From: Pseudomonas hamedanensis
GTDB lineage: Bacteria > Pseudomonadota > Gammaproteobacteria > Pseudomonadales > Pseudomonadaceae
DNA: 64,000 nt
Assembly: GCF_014268595.2 (NCBI RefSeq)
Contig: NZ_CP077091.1
Span: 2,874,501-2,938,500, forward strand
Direction: 5' to 3'
Numbering within the stretch: the first letter of the stretch is position 1; every line of letters begins with the position of its first letter. The notes under the pieces are model-generated. The model saw only the letters and a list, made by a program, of their open reading frames with translations, did no database searches and was not told where the DNA came from. A program made the translations under genes and the position numbers. Shown piece after piece: positions 36,219 to 46,402 of the stretch.

Positions 36219-37697
36219 ATGACCGTGCTCAAAGCACTCAAGAAAATGTTCGGTAAAAGCGAGGCTGAGCAGCTCGCGCCAGTTTCCAGCGCGCCGTCGC
36301 ACGCCCCCGGTCATCGCAACGATGCCCCGGCAGCCGACCGCCCCGCTCCCGTCGCCCCCCCGAAACACTCGCCAGAACTTGCCACGATCGCGCCAGACGC
36401 CGCCGAACCGGCTCGCAGCGAAGCGCCGAAAGCGGTAAAACCGCGTCGCGAACCGAAGCCCAAGGCTGCCGTCATCCCGTGGAGACTCGAAGACTTCGTC
36501 GTCGAACCGCAGGAAGGCAAAACCCGCTTCCATGATTTCAAGCTCGCCCCCGAACTGATGCACGCCATCCAGGACCTGGGCTTTCCATATTGCACGCCGA
36601 TCCAGGCGCAGGTGCTCGGCTTCACCCTCGCCGGCAAAGACGCCATCGGCCGCGCGCAGACCGGCACCGGCAAGACCGCCGCGTTCCTGATCTCGATCAT
36701 CACTCAACTGCTGCAGACCCCGCCGCCAAAAGAACGCTACATGGGCGAGCCGCGTGCATTGATCATCGCCCCGACCCGCGAGCTGGTGGTGCAGATTGCC
36801 AAGGACGCCGCTGACCTGACCAAGTACACCGGCCTCAACGTGATGACCTTCGTCGGTGGCATGGACTTCGACAAGCAGCTCAAGCACCTCGAAGCGCGCC
36901 ATTGCGACATCCTCGTCGCGACGCCGGGTCGCTTGCTCGACTTCAACCAGCGCGGCGACGTGCACCTGGACATGGTCGAAGTGATGGTGCTGGACGAAGC
37001 CGACCGCATGCTCGACATGGGCTTCATCCCGCAGGTGCGACAGATCATTCGCCAGACCCCGCCGAAGGCCGAGCGCCAGACATTGCTGTTCTCCGCGACC
37101 TTCACCGAAGATGTGATGAACCTGGCCAAGCAATGGACCACCGACCCGTCCATCGTCGAGATCGAATCACTCAACGTCGCCAGCGACAACGTCGAGCAAC
37201 ACATCTATGCCGTTGCCGGTGCCGACAAGTACAAGCTGCTCTTCAACCTGATCAACGACAACGGTTGGGAGCGCGTGATGGTGTTCGCCAACCGCAAGGA
37301 CGAAGTACGCCGTATCGAAGAGCGCCTGGTGCGCGACGGTGTGAACGCCGCGCAACTGTCCGGCGACGTGCCGCAGCACAAGCGCATCAAGACCCTGGAA
37401 GGTTTCCGCGAAGGCAAGATTCGCGTACTGGTGGCCACGGATGTGGCCGGTCGCGGTATTCACATCGACGGCATCAGCCACGTGATCAACTTCACCTTGC
37501 CAGAAGTCCCGGACGATTACGTGCACCGCATCGGCCGTACCGGTCGTGCCGGCGCCGATGGCGTATCGATCAGCTTCGCCGGTGAGGACGATTCCTACCA
37601 GTTACCGTCCATCGAAGAAAAGCTCGGTCGCAAGATCAGCTGCGAAACGCCGCCAACGCATCTGCTGCGTGCGGTTGAGCGCAAGCGTCCACAGTAA
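36219..37697 (+). CDS. rhlB: DEAD-box RNA helicase RhlB
   Basis: 492 residues. An N-terminal disordered extension of about 85 residues rich in Pro and Ala, then a full DEAD-box core: Q motif [12 protein letters not shown], Walker [42 protein letters not shown], and the C-terminal RecA domain with [16 protein letters not shown] and [10 protein letters not shown]. In E. coli RhlB belongs to the RNA degradosome; a similar role here is family knowledge. Starts at the ATG at 36219; followed by a strong terminator. Confidence 0.96.
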   Translation: MTVLKALKKMFGKSEAEQLAPVSSAPSHAPGHRNDAPAADRPAPVAPPKHSPELATIAPDAAEPARSEAPKAVKPRREPKPKAAVIPWRLEDFVVEPQEGKTRFHDFKLAPELMHAIQDLGFPYCTPIQAQVLGFTLAGKDAIGRAQTGTGKTAAFLISIITQLLQTPPPKERYMGEPRALIIAPTRELVVQIAKDAADLTKYTGLNVMTFVGGMDFDKQLKHLEARHCDILVATPGRLLDFNQRGDVHLDMVEVMVLDEADRMLDMGFIPQVRQIIRQTPPKAERQTLLFSATFTEDVMNLAKQWTTDPSIVEIESLNVASDNVEQHIYAVAGADKYKLLFNLINDNGWERVMVFANRKDEVRRIEERLVRDGVNAAQLSGDVPQHKRIKTLEGFREGKIRVLVATDVAGRGIHIDGISHVINFTLPEVPDDYVHRIGRTGRAGADGVSISFAGEDDSYQLPSIEEKLGRKISCETPPTHLLRAVERKRPQ

Positions 37698-37710
37698 GCG
37701 CCACTCAACG

Positions 37711-37743
37711 AAAAAGCGCAGCCGGAAACGGACTGCGCTTTTT
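37711..37743. terminator. Rho-independent terminator after rhlB
   Basis: Stem AAAAAGCGCAG / CTGCGCTTTTT with an inner CCG/CGG pair and a T run, 14 bp after the rhlB stop. Confidence 0.93.
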
Positions 37744-37756
37744 TTACGCCCGGAGG

Positions 37757-37784
37757 TTGCTCGACAGAAGTAAAAGTCCATAAT
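37757..37784 (+). promoter_or_regulatory. Possible dauB promoter
   Basis: TTGCTC at 37757-37762 and CATAAT at 37779-37784 with 16 bp spacing, between the rhlB terminator and dauB. A modest match to the vegetative consensus; DauR would be expected to act here, but no operator was recognised. Confidence 0.35.
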
Positions 37785-37814
37785 GGAAAAATAAGTTTAA
37801 TTTTGGAGCCTCAC

Positions 37815-38768
37815 ATGTCCAGTGCGCCATACGTGATCGACCAAGCCCAGGCCCGGGAGGCACTGGCCCGCCTCGATGTACCGCAGATCCTGCGCCAGCT
37901 GTTTCGCGATCTCGCGGCAGGCAACGCCGTGCAACCGGCGCAGCAGCTGGTGGAATTCCCGCAGGGTGCCGGCGACTTCATCAACTATCTGGGTGTGCTG
38001 GCCGAGGACGGCGTCTACGGCGTAAAGACCTCGCCGTACATCGTTCGCGAACAAGGCGCGCTGGTGACCGCATGGACGCTGTTGATGTCGATGAAAACCG
38101 GCCAGCCGCTGTTGCTCTGCGATGCCGGTGAACTGACCACCGCGCGCACCGCCGCGACCACAGCGGTAGCGGTCGATGCCCTCGCCCCGCTGAACGCCCA
38201 ACGGCTGGCGATCATCGGCAGCGGCAAGGTCGCTCAAGCGCATCTGCACTACGTGAAGGCATTGCGCGACTGGCAAAGCATCAGCCTGTATTCGCCGTCC
38301 CTGCTGGAAGATGCCGAAACACAGGCCGTATTGAAAGCTATCGCGCCCGATCTGAAGATCGCTGAAAGCCGCGAGACCGCCATCACCGATGCTGACGTGA
38401 TCATGCTCTGCACCTCATCGGCCGGGCCGGTGATCGATCCGGCGCAACTGCACAATCCGGCGCTGATCACCTCGATCAGCACCAACGCCCCCCGCGCCCA
38501 TGAAGTACCGCCGCAAAGCCTCAACGATATGCAGGTGTTCTGCGACTATCGTCAGACCACGCCCGGGTCGGCGGGTGAGATGTTGATTGCTGCCGAGCAG
38601 CATGGCTGGCACCCGGACTCGATCGTTGGCGACCTCGCCGAGCTGCTCAGCGAAAAAGTCCCGCGTCCGGATTACGACCGCCACGTGTTCTTCCGCTCGA
38701 TCGGTTTGGGCTTGGAAGACATTGCCTTGGCCAATGCGGTTTATCACCTCAGCACAAATCCCTTGTAG
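37815..38768 (+). CDS. dauB: Anabolic L-arginine dehydrogenase DauB (ornithine cyclodeaminase family)
   Basis: 317 residues. With DauA it converts D-arginine to L-arginine: DauA deaminates to 2-ketoarginine and DauB reductively aminates it with NAD(P)H. Family features: INYLGVLAEDGVYGVKTSPYI, LCDAGELTTARTAATTAVA, and the nucleotide-binding LAIIGSGKVAQAHLHY. ATG at 37815 with GGAG 8 nt upstream; a TTG at 37803 would add 4 residues. The symbol rests on the order rhlB-dauB-dauA-dauR seen in P. aeruginosa (PA3861-PA3864). Its TAG stop lies inside a REP. Confidence 0.9.
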   Translation: MSSAPYVIDQAQAREALARLDVPQILRQLFRDLAAGNAVQPAQQLVEFPQGAGDFINYLGVLAEDGVYGVKTSPYIVREQGALVTAWTLLMSMKTGQPLLLCDAGELTTARTAATTAVAVDALAPLNAQRLAIIGSGKVAQAHLHYVKALRDWQSISLYSPSLLEDAETQAVLKAIAPDLKIAESRETAITDADVIMLCTSSAGPVIDPAQLHNPALITSISTNAPRAHEVPPQSLNDMQVFCDYRQTTPGSAGEMLIAAEQHGWHPDSIVGDLAELLSEKVPRPDYDRHVFFRSIGLGLEDIALANAVYHLSTNPL

Positions 38769-38853
38769 GAGTGAGCCTGCTCGCGATAGCGGTTTGACAT
38801 TCAATATTGATGTCGGCTGATCGACCGCTATCGCGAGCAGGCTCACTCCTACA
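38764..38853. repeat. REP doublet (REPIN), TGTAGGAG type, overlapping dauB end
   Basis: Arms TGTAGGAGTGAGCCTGCTCG and complement ending CTCCTACA. The first five bases (TGTAG) overlap the end of dauB and supply its stop codon TAG. It separates dauB from dauA. Confidence 0.93.
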
Positions 38854-38866
38854 GGGGTCGGCGTAA

Positions 38867-40027
<1,161 letters not shown>

Positions 40028-40118
40028 ACGCACCTGCGGATGACTCACTGAAAAGATTGCGGCACACTCGCAGCGCCCCTGCTCACGGGGCGCTGACGCT
40101 GCCTGGAGCTCCACTGTC

Positions 40119-40745
40119 ATGACCGCCTCTGAATTCGACCCGGCGCTGGATAACTTCCGCGCCATCGCCGATGCCATCGCCACGCTGTTCTTTCCCCATG
40201 CCGAGGTGGTGCTGCACGACCTGCGCACGCAAAAGGTCGACTACATCGCCAACAACCTGTCCAAGCGAGAGATCGGCGACGACTCTTCGCTGGAGGACAT
40301 GCTCAGCGAGGACGTCAGCGAGCGCAACATCGGCCCGTACGAAAAGCTCAACTGGGATGGTCAGAAAATTCGCAGCCTGAGTAGCGTGCTGCGCGACAGC
40401 GAGGGCCTGCCGCTGGCGGTGCTGTGCATCAATCTGAATATTTCGCTGTTCGAGAATGCCAAGGCTGCGCTGGATCTGTTTCTGTCGCCGAGCAAGTTGA
40501 TTGCACAACCGGACTCACTGTTTCGTGATGACTGGCAGGAACGCATCAACACTTTTCTCCACGCCTGGCTGCGCGAACGGCAATTGAGCCTGAATCTGCT
40601 GACCCGCGACCACAAGCGTGAACTGGTGCTGGCACTGCATGCCGAGGGCGCGTTCAAGGGCAAGAGCGCCTCGAACTATGTGGCCAATGTGCTGAACATG
40701 GGGCGGGCGACGGTGTACAAGCATTTGAAGGAATTGAAGGGCTAG
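40119..40745 (+). CDS. dauR: DauR-type regulator (YheO-like PAS plus HTH)
   Basis: 208 residues. N-terminal YheO/PAS-like domain (FRAIADAIATLFFPHAEVVLHDLRTQKVDYIANNLSKREIGDDS, then LPLAVLCINLNISLFENA) and a C-terminal DNA-binding segment (KRELVLALHAEGAFKGKSASNYVANVLNMGRATVYKHLKELKG). In P. aeruginosa DauR represses dauBAR and is relieved by 2-ketoarginine; here the function is by position and domain content. Confidence 0.88.
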   Translation: MTASEFDPALDNFRAIADAIATLFFPHAEVVLHDLRTQKVDYIANNLSKREIGDDSSLEDMLSEDVSERNIGPYEKLNWDGQKIRSLSSVLRDSEGLPLAVLCINLNISLFENAKAALDLFLSPSKLIAQPDSLFRDDWQERINTFLHAWLRERQLSLNLLTRDHKRELVLALHAEGAFKGKSASNYVANVLNMGRATVYKHLKELKG

Positions 40746-40778
40746 ATTCCAGAAGTTGTATCGCCTGGTCTGGCCCAT

Positions 40779-40847
40779 TCGGGAGCAAGCCCCCTCCTAC
40801 AGGGGAACGCATTCCAAATGTAGGAGTGAGCCTGCTCGCGATAGCGG
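40779..40847. repeat. Mixed REP pair after dauR
   Basis: A right-type REP (GGGAGCAAGCCCCCTCCTACA, 40781-40801) is followed after a short spacer by a left-type REP (TGTAGGAGTGAGCCTGCTCG) from 40819, so the units face away from each other. Different REP subtypes side by side, unlike the symmetric doublets elsewhere. Confidence 0.85.
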
Positions 40848-40851
40848 TTTA

Positions 40852-41628
40852 TCAGTCGCCGTAAATGTCGGTCTTGAAATACTTCTCGGAGATCTTCTGA
40901 TATTCGCCACTCGCGCGAATTCCGTCGATAGCGCTGTTCAACTGGCTGACCAGCTCGGCATTGCCCTTGCGCACCGCGATCCCCGCGCCCTCGCCGACAT
41001 ACTTCGGATCTTTCAGCTCCGGTCCGACAAACGCGTAGCCCTTGCCCCGCGGCATCGTCAGAAAGTCATTGAGCGGAATGGTGTCGGCGAAAATCGCATC
41101 GAGACGCCCCGCCGCCAGGTCCATGTAGATTTCTTCGTTGTTGCTGTAGCGCTTGACGTTGATGCCCTTGGGTTCAAACACTTCAGTCGCGAAACGATCC
41201 GTGGTGGTCGCGCGCTGCACACCGACACTCTTGCCTTTGAGGCTGGCGTACTGATCGTCGACGCTGGCGCCTTCCTTCATCACCAGACGCGACGAAGTGA
41301 AATAGTACTTGTGGGTGAAATCCACGGATTTCTTGCGGTCTTCGTTGATGGTCATCGACGACAGGGCCATGTCGATTTTTTTCACTTTCAGCGAGGGAAT
41401 CAGCCCATCGAACTCACCTTCGACCCACACGCACTTGACCTTCATCTGCGCGCACAAGGCATTGCCGATGTCGTAGTCGAAGCCGACGATTTCACCTTTG
41501 TCGGTTTTCGAAGCGAACGGCGGGTAAGCCGCTTCGATGCCAATGCGTAGGGTTTTCTCGGCGGCGAACACACAGGTCGACGCCAACAGGCTGAGGGCCA
41601 GGCCGGTGATGAGGGGAAGTTTCTTCAT
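40852..41628 (-). CDS. Periplasmic amino-acid-binding protein (ABC, family 3)
   Basis: 258 residues. Signal peptide [22 protein letters not shown] then the HisJ/ArgT-like fold: [58 protein letters not shown] and TPx-like [14 protein letters not shown]. Its closest context counterpart is PA3865 next to the dau genes, so arginine or lysine/ornithine is a likely ligand (inference). Convergent with dauR; the stop codon abuts a REP. No permease or ATPase genes adjoin. Confidence 0.88.
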   Translation of the reverse strand: MKKLPLITGLALSLLASTCVFAAEKTLRIGIEAAYPPFASKTDKGEIVGFDYDIGNALCAQMKVKCVWVEGEFDGLIPSLKVKKIDMALSSMTINEDRKKSVDFTHKYYFTSSRLVMKEGASVDDQYASLKGKSVGVQRATTTDRFATEVFEPKGINVKRYSNNEEIYMDLAAGRLDAIFADTIPLNDFLTMPRGKGYAFVGPELKDPKYVGEGAGIAVRKGNAELVSQLNSAIDGIRASGEYQKISEKYFKTDIYGD

Positions 41629-41783
41629 GTTCGTTCTCTCGCGGGTTGTTGTTGGTTTGGCGAAGAAGAGCAGCTACAAGCGGCAAGACAGAAGCTGTTT
41701 TTGTACTTGTAAATCCATATTGGACTCACATGTACAAATCGTCAATCGGGGAAACAGGAAGGATTCTGGTGCTGCGGATGGCC

Positions 41784-41854
41784 TCTTCGCGAGCAAGCTC
41801 GCTCCCACAGGGAACCCATTTCAACTGTGGGAGTGAGCCTGCTCGCGATAGCGG
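41784..41854. repeat. REP pair, outward-facing
   Basis: A right-type unit CTTCGCGAGCAAGCTCGCTC ending CCCACA, a 15-20 bp spacer and a left-type TGTGGGAGTGAGCCTGCTCG. Lies between the binding-protein promoter and moaE. The second unit mixes the TGTGGGAG head with the GAGCCTGCTCGCGATAGCGG body. Confidence 0.85.
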
Positions 41855-41874
41855 ATTTGAAGGCACCGCAGAAC

Positions 41875-42327
41875 CTATTTCTTCCAGCGATCCGCCGCCG
41901 CATGATCACTGTCGCGCCCTTCAACCCAGCGCGGTCCGTCGCGGGTGTTTTCTTTCTTCCAGAAAGGCGCGCGGGTTTTCAGGTAGTCCATGACGAAGGC
42001 GCAGGCGTCGAACGCGGCCTGGCGATGAGCGCTGGCGGCGCCGACGAAGACGATCGGCTCGCCCGGCTCCAGCGCGCCGATGCGGTGCAGCACTTCCAGT
42101 TTCAGCAGCGGCCAACGCTGTTCGGCTTCGACGGCGATCTTGCCGAGGGCTTTTTCGGTCATGCCCGGGTAGTGTTCAAGGAACATTCCGGCCACGTCGA
42201 GGCCGTCATTGAAGTCGCGCACGTAACCGACAAAACTCACCACTGCACCAATGCCGACATTAGCCGCGTGCATCGCATTGACTTCAGCGCCCGGATCGAA
42301 CGGCGTGGCCTGCACCCGAATCGCCAT
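41875..42327 (-). CDS. moaE: Molybdopterin synthase catalytic subunit MoaE
   Basis: 150 residues. Large subunit that transfers sulfur from MoaD thiocarboxylate to precursor Z. Motifs: GAVVSFVGYVRDFNDG, FLEHYPGMTEKAL, RIGALEPGEPIVFVGAASAHRQAAFDAC and the catalytic Lys in LKTRAPFWKKE. Two bp downstream of moaD; order moaC-moaD-moaE on the minus strand. Confidence 0.97.
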   Translation of the reverse strand: MAIRVQATPFDPGAEVNAMHAANVGIGAVVSFVGYVRDFNDGLDVAGMFLEHYPGMTEKALGKIAVEAEQRWPLLKLEVLHRIGALEPGEPIVFVGAASAHRQAAFDACAFVMDYLKTRAPFWKKENTRDGPRWVEGRDSDHAAADRWKK

Positions 42328-42329
42328 GC

Positions 42330-42572
42330 TCAGCCTCCGGTCACGGTAGGAAAGAACGCCACTTCATCGCCGTCGACCACCGGCTCGTCGAGCTGGCAAA
42401 GCTCTTCGTTGCGGGCGCACATCAGGTTCTGCTCGCGCAACACTTCGGCGCCGTCGCGTTGCGCCAACAGTGCACGAACGTCATCAATCGTGGCGAAATC
42501 GCCTTCAACCGCTATCGAATCGACGCCGAGCGCTTCGCGATAACGGGCGAAAAACCTCACCTTCAGCTTCAT
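42330..42572 (-). CDS. moaD: Molybdopterin synthase sulfur carrier subunit MoaD
   Basis: 80 residues. Ubiquitin-like fold with the required C-terminal Gly-Gly (FFPTVTGG) that is thiocarboxylated. [16 protein letters not shown] start at 42572, overlapping the moaC stop by 4 nt. Confidence 0.97.
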   Translation of the reverse strand: MKLKVRFFARYREALGVDSIAVEGDFATIDDVRALLAQRDGAEVLREQNLMCARNEELCQLDEPVVDGDEVAFFPTVTGG

Positions 42573-43042
42573 GGTTGCTCTGCCTGAAAGTGGCCGCTCT
42601 TGCCGCCAACCTTTTCCAGCAGGCGCACGCTTTCGATGGTCATGCCGCGATCGACGGCTTTGCACATGTCGTAGATGGTCAGCGCGGCGACGCTGGCGGC
42701 GGTCAGCGCTTCCATCTCCACGCCAGTCTGCCCGGAGAGTTTGCAGCGGGCGACGATACGCACACTGTCGTCACCTTCGGCGCTCAGCTCGACTTTCACG
42801 CCAGTCAGCATCAGCGGATGGCAGAGGGGAATCAGATCGCTGGTTTTCTTTGCCGCCTGAATCCCGGCGATGCGCGCCACGGCGAACACATCGCCCTTGG
42901 GATGGCCACCGCTGACAATCATCTGCAGCGTTTCGGGAAGCATGCGCACCAGCGCCTGGGCCGTCGCTTCACGGAACGTCACGGCTTTTTCAGTGACGTC
43001 GACCATGTTGGCGCGACCTTGGGAATCGAGATGAGTCAGCAC
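42569..43042 (-). CDS. moaC: Cyclic pyranopterin monophosphate synthase MoaC
   Basis: 157 residues. With MoaA makes cyclic pyranopterin monophosphate. Motifs: [63 protein letters not shown] and the final KVGGKSG. First of moaC-D-E; moaA and moaB are not in the window. A REPIN lies upstream. Confidence 0.97.
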   Translation of the reverse strand: MLTHLDSQGRANMVDVTEKAVTFREATAQALVRMLPETLQMIVSGGHPKGDVFAVARIAGIQAAKKTSDLIPLCHPLMLTGVKVELSAEGDDSVRIVARCKLSGQTGVEMEALTAASVAALTIYDMCKAVDRGMTIESVRLLEKVGGKSGHFQAEQP

Positions 43043-43136
43043 GGGATTACTCCTGATCAGGAGCGTGGATTGTAAACCTGTGGGTCAGATATCCGCGAGC
43101 GCGATTACCGACTCACCATAAATCCCTGTAGGAGTG

Positions 43137-43216
43137 AGCCTGCTCGCGATAGCGGTATGACATTCAACATTCTTGGTGGCTGATGCGCCGCCATCGCGAG
43201 CAGGCTCACTCCTACA
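43137..43216. repeat. REP doublet (REPIN), TGTAGGAG type
   Basis: Arms TGTAGGAGTGAGCCTGCTCG and complement CGAGCAGGCTCACTCCTACA; the centre is slightly shorter than in other copies. Between moaC and phoH. Confidence 0.92.
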
Positions 43217-43236
43217 TCTGGATTTGTGTTCGGCAT

Positions 43237-43270
43237 AAAAAACCGGGCGGCCGTTTGGCCGCCCGTTTTT
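43237..43270. terminator. Rho-independent terminator after the PhoH-like gene
   Basis: Stem CGGGCGGCC / GGCCGCCCG (43244-43265) with loop GTTT and A/T tracts on both sides (AAAAAA before, TTTTT after). Just past the stop of the leftward PhoH-like gene. Confidence 0.92.
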
Positions 43271-43280
43271 GTGGGATGGG

Positions 43281-44675
43281 TTACAAATGCGATTCGGCGT
43301 ATTCGGCCAGGATCGAGCGCGGCACCCCTTGCAGGGTGATGTGCACACCGTTGGGGAAATCCTTGAAGCGTTCGGTCAGGTAGGTCAGCCCGGAACTGGT
43401 CGCGGACAGGTAAGGAGTGTCGATCTGCGCCAGGTTGCCCAGGCACACCACTTTGGAACCGGCGCCGGCGCGGGTGATGATGGTTTTCATCTGGTGCGGC
43501 GTGAGGTTCTGGCATTCGTCGATCAGGATCAGGCTCTGCTGGAAGCTGCGACCGCGAATGTAGTTAAGCGATTTGAACTGCAACGGCACTTTGCTGAGGA
43601 TGTAGTCGACGCTGCCATGGGTGTTCTCGTCATCCATGTGCAAGGCTTCGAGGTTGTCGGTGATGGCGCCCAGCCACGGCTCCATTTTTTCCGCTTCAGT
43701 ACCGGGCAGGAAGCCGATTTCCTGGTCCAGGCCCTGCACGCTGCGGGTGGCGATGATGCGCCGATAGCGCTTGCTGACCATGGTCTGCTCGATAGCCGCG
43801 GCCAGCGCCAGAATGGTTTTACCGGAACCTGCGGCGCCGGACAGGTTGACCAGATGAATGTCCGGATCGAGCAGCGCGTACAACGCCAGACTCTGATAGA
43901 TGTCGCGCGGCTTGAGCCCCCAGGCCTCTTGATGCAGCAGCGGTTCCTGATGCAGGTCGAGGATCAGCAGCTTGTCTTGCTGAATTTCCTTGATCCAGCC
44001 GACGAAGCCTTGTTCGTCGATGATGAACTCGTTGATGTGCACCGCCGGCAGGTTGTCGATCAATTGCACCTGATGCCAGGTGCGGCCGTGGTCCTGACGG
44101 GTTTCGACCTTGCTCACGCGGTCCCAGAAAGAGCCGGTCATGTTGTGATAGCCGTTGGGCAACAGGGACACGTCGTCGACCAATTGGTCGGTGCTGTAGT
44201 CCTCGGCATCGATGCCACAGGCACGCGCCTTCAGACGCATGTTGATGTCTTTGGTGACCAGCACCACGGGCTTTTTCGGATCGCGGCTGTGCAGGTCGAT
44301 CAACTGGTTGATGATTTTGTTGTCGTTCAGGTGCTCGGGCAGAATCAGGTTCGATTCGGCTTGCTTGCTCATCAGAATTGACAGCAAGCCCTTTGGCCCA
44401 CCCTTGCCGCGCTGGATCGGCACACCCAGTTCGACGTCCTCCGGGGACGCATCGCCCAGGGTCTTGTCGATCAGCCGGATGGCCTGACGGCATTCAGCGG
44501 CCACGCTGTGATGCCCGCTTTTGAGCTTGTCCAGCTCTTCAAGCACGGTCATCGGAATCGCGACGTGGTGTTCTTCAAAGTTAAGCAGGGCGTTTGGATC
44601 GTGAATCAATACGTTGGTATCGAGTACATAAAGGATTGGCTGGTTGGAGGAAGGGCTACGTCCGTGATCATCCAT
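43281..44675 (-). CDS. PIN domain plus PhoH-like ATPase (PhoH2 type)
   Basis: 464 residues. N-terminal PIN ribonuclease domain (YVLDTNVLIHDPNALLNFEEH, IPMTVLEELDKLKSG, VVLVTKDINMRLKA), then a PhoH ATPase domain with Walker A LSGAAGSGKTILALA and Walker B SLILIDECQNLTPHQM. PhoH2 proteins are RNA helicase-nucleases in actinobacteria; function in pseudomonads is not established. Single gene with its own terminator. Confidence 0.93.
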   Translation of the reverse strand: MDDHGRSPSSNQPILYVLDTNVLIHDPNALLNFEEHHVAIPMTVLEELDKLKSGHHSVAAECRQAIRLIDKTLGDASPEDVELGVPIQRGKGGPKGLLSILMSKQAESNLILPEHLNDNKIINQLIDLHSRDPKKPVVLVTKDINMRLKARACGIDAEDYSTDQLVDDVSLLPNGYHNMTGSFWDRVSKVETRQDHGRTWHQVQLIDNLPAVHINEFIIDEQGFVGWIKEIQQDKLLILDLHQEPLLHQEAWGLKPRDIYQSLALYALLDPDIHLVNLSGAAGSGKTILALAAAIEQTMVSKRYRRIIATRSVQGLDQEIGFLPGTEAEKMEPWLGAITDNLEALHMDDENTHGSVDYILSKVPLQFKSLNYIRGRSFQQSLILIDECQNLTPHQMKTIITRAGAGSKVVCLGNLAQIDTPYLSATSSGLTYLTERFKDFPNGVHITLQGVPRSILAEYAESHL

Positions 44676-45012
44676 ACTCGGTCACCTTTGTCAGAGCCAG
44701 TAGACGCAATACCTGAGCGGTGCTGCGCCTCGAAGTGACTGCCGAAATCCCACCTGCGGAGATTCAAGTGACTGCAAACAAACGGGTCTTGGAAGACGCC
44801 ACCTGTGTTGCAGGTTTCGGCGGTCTGTCTTGGTAATACTCCAAAACCCATGACATAAAAAAGTACTTTGACGGTTTTTTTAAGTTTATTTTGCAGAGTG
44901 ACGAAAAGCCCTTGGCGGACTCCCCAGACCCCGCTAAAGTCGGAAGTCCGCCTGCATCGAATTTTCCGAAAAAATCAGCCAAAGCCCAACGTTTCCGGGC
45001 CTTTTCCGTTTT
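44676..45012. other. Gene-free spacer upstream of the PhoH-like gene
   Basis: 337 bp. It has AT-rich stretches (TTTTTTTAAGTTTATTTTGC at about 44875-44894) that may hold the PhoH-like promoter. On the deacetylase end, AAAG(G)CCC / GGGCTTT at 44981-45004 followed on the minus strand by TTTTTT may be a weak terminator. No ORF with codon support. Confidence 0.4.
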
Positions 45013-46137
45013 TCAGCGAAACCCGTCCTGACAGTCTTCCCAACCGATGCCGCTCTGCGCGGTTTGCGAGAGCAGCCACGGCAACGAAGTCTTCACCGCG
45101 TCCTGTTTCAGGTTGAAACTGATCACCCCGTGGCGCCACAACAGCATCAGCGTCAGCACCCGTTGCGCACTCGCTGCGCCCTTGAGTTTGCCGGCGCTGT
45201 CCTGGGCATCGATGTCCCACAGCGCTACATGCAGGCCCTGAGCGTTGAAGAAACCCTGAGCATCGCTGCGTCGCTGTCCTTCCGGCGGACGGAACAGCGG
45301 CACGTAGTTTTCCGGCAATTTGTTTTTCACCAGATCGGCGCTGCGGCGCACCGAGTCCTGCCAGTCCTGCCAGTGGCTGTGGGAACGAAACTCCCAGCCC
45401 TGCACGCCGACGCATTGCTGTGAAAACATCGCCTGCAGGCTGCTGACCGAACGATCGCTCAGGCGCGCCTGAATATCCTTGCCCAGTACAAAGAACGTAC
45501 CGCTCAGGTTCGACTTGCGCAGGTATTCGGTGAGCCAGCCGGTGTTGTCCGGTTGCACATTGGCGGCGCTGTCGAAAGTCAGCAGAAACAAGCGGTCGTG
45601 CATGTCATCGCCATTGCGCTCGTAGTCGCCGAAACGATCGATTTCGCTGCTGGTCTGCGGGAACAGCGCGGCCTTGCGCAGCAGCTCGTCCAGGTAGTGC
45701 AAATGGAAGATCCGGCTCGGCTCGGCCCACTGGGTGTAATAACTGTCGTCACTGACCACGAACTTGGCGGCCTGCTCGCGCAGAGTAGGCAAGTCTTCGA
45801 CGAGGAAGCAGAAGGAAGCGTCCTGATCACAACTTTGCTGGGCATGGTTGTAATTGGCCAACAGACGCTGCCAGAGGCGCAGGCGCAACTGATTGACCAC
45901 ATCGATATTGACCGTGCGCAGGCCCAGGCGCTGGGCCAGGGTCGCCTCGTCGAGCGCCTCGCTGCCCAGCAGGCCGCGGGCGAACATCAGAATTTCCGCT
46001 CGCGACGCAACGTCGAACAGGGTCGGATTGCCGAGCGCCTCCGGCCAGGTGCTGCGGTCCAGCGTCGCCACATCACCTGGCGCCGCGACGGCACCGACGC
46101 TCAGCAGCCACGCGGTGAATAAAAGAACAATGCGCAA
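45013..46137 (-). CDS. Secreted polysaccharide-deacetylase-like protein
   Basis: 374 residues from a TTG start (MRIVLLFTAWLLSVGAVAAP, a clear signal peptide) with GGAG 8 nt upstream; the ORF extended to 46329 runs into a REPIN and is not real. After a helical N-terminal region comes a NodB-like segment: DRLFLLTFDSAANVQPDNTGWLTEYLRKSNLSGTFFVLG, with Asp in TFDSAAN and later EFRSHSHWQDW, YVPLFRPPEGQRR and GLHVALWDIDAQDS. These correspond to motifs MT1-MT5 of CE4 deacetylases, so a periplasmic or cell-wall sugar deacetylase is likely; substrate unknown. Confidence 0.82.
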   Translation of the reverse strand: MRIVLLFTAWLLSVGAVAAPGDVATLDRSTWPEALGNPTLFDVASRAEILMFARGLLGSEALDEATLAQRLGLRTVNIDVVNQLRLRLWQRLLANYNHAQQSCDQDASFCFLVEDLPTLREQAAKFVVSDDSYYTQWAEPSRIFHLHYLDELLRKAALFPQTSSEIDRFGDYERNGDDMHDRLFLLTFDSAANVQPDNTGWLTEYLRKSNLSGTFFVLGKDIQARLSDRSVSSLQAMFSQQCVGVQGWEFRSHSHWQDWQDSVRRSADLVKNKLPENYVPLFRPPEGQRRSDAQGFFNAQGLHVALWDIDAQDSAGKLKGAASAQRVLTLMLLWRHGVISFNLKQDAVKTSLPWLLSQTAQSGIGWEDCQDGFR

Positions 46138-46213
46138 AGGGATGTCTCCATAACAAAACCCGCGCGGCACTATAGCTGATAAGCCACCGATTCCCGCAGC
46201 CAGACGAATCCAT

Positions 46214-46302
46214 TGTGGGAGGGGGCTTGCTCCCGAATGCGGTGGGCCATCAGCAAATGAATGGCCTGACACGCCCTCTTCGGGAGCAAGCCCCCTCCCA
46301 CA
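46214..46302. repeat. REP doublet (REPIN), TGTGGGAGGGGG type
   Basis: Arms TGTGGGAGGGGGCTTGCTCC and complement GGAGCAAGCCCCCTCCCACA: a third REP subtype with GGGGGC core. It lies between the divergent deacetylase and yaaA. Confidence 0.92.
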
Positions 46303-46402
46303 CTGGAAATCTGTTGAGCCGTCGATCACCTATGGACTTGATAGCTGGAGTCAACCCGGCCAACCCCCTAGAATCGCCCCCACGATTAAAGGAGACGACT
46401 TC

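Noticed and set aside
46138..46329. N-terminal extension of the deacetylase gene
   Set aside because: The added residues are encoded by the REPIN and spacer; a proper signal peptide begins at the TTG 46137 after GGAG. Unlike algK, here a good start exists downstream of the repeat.
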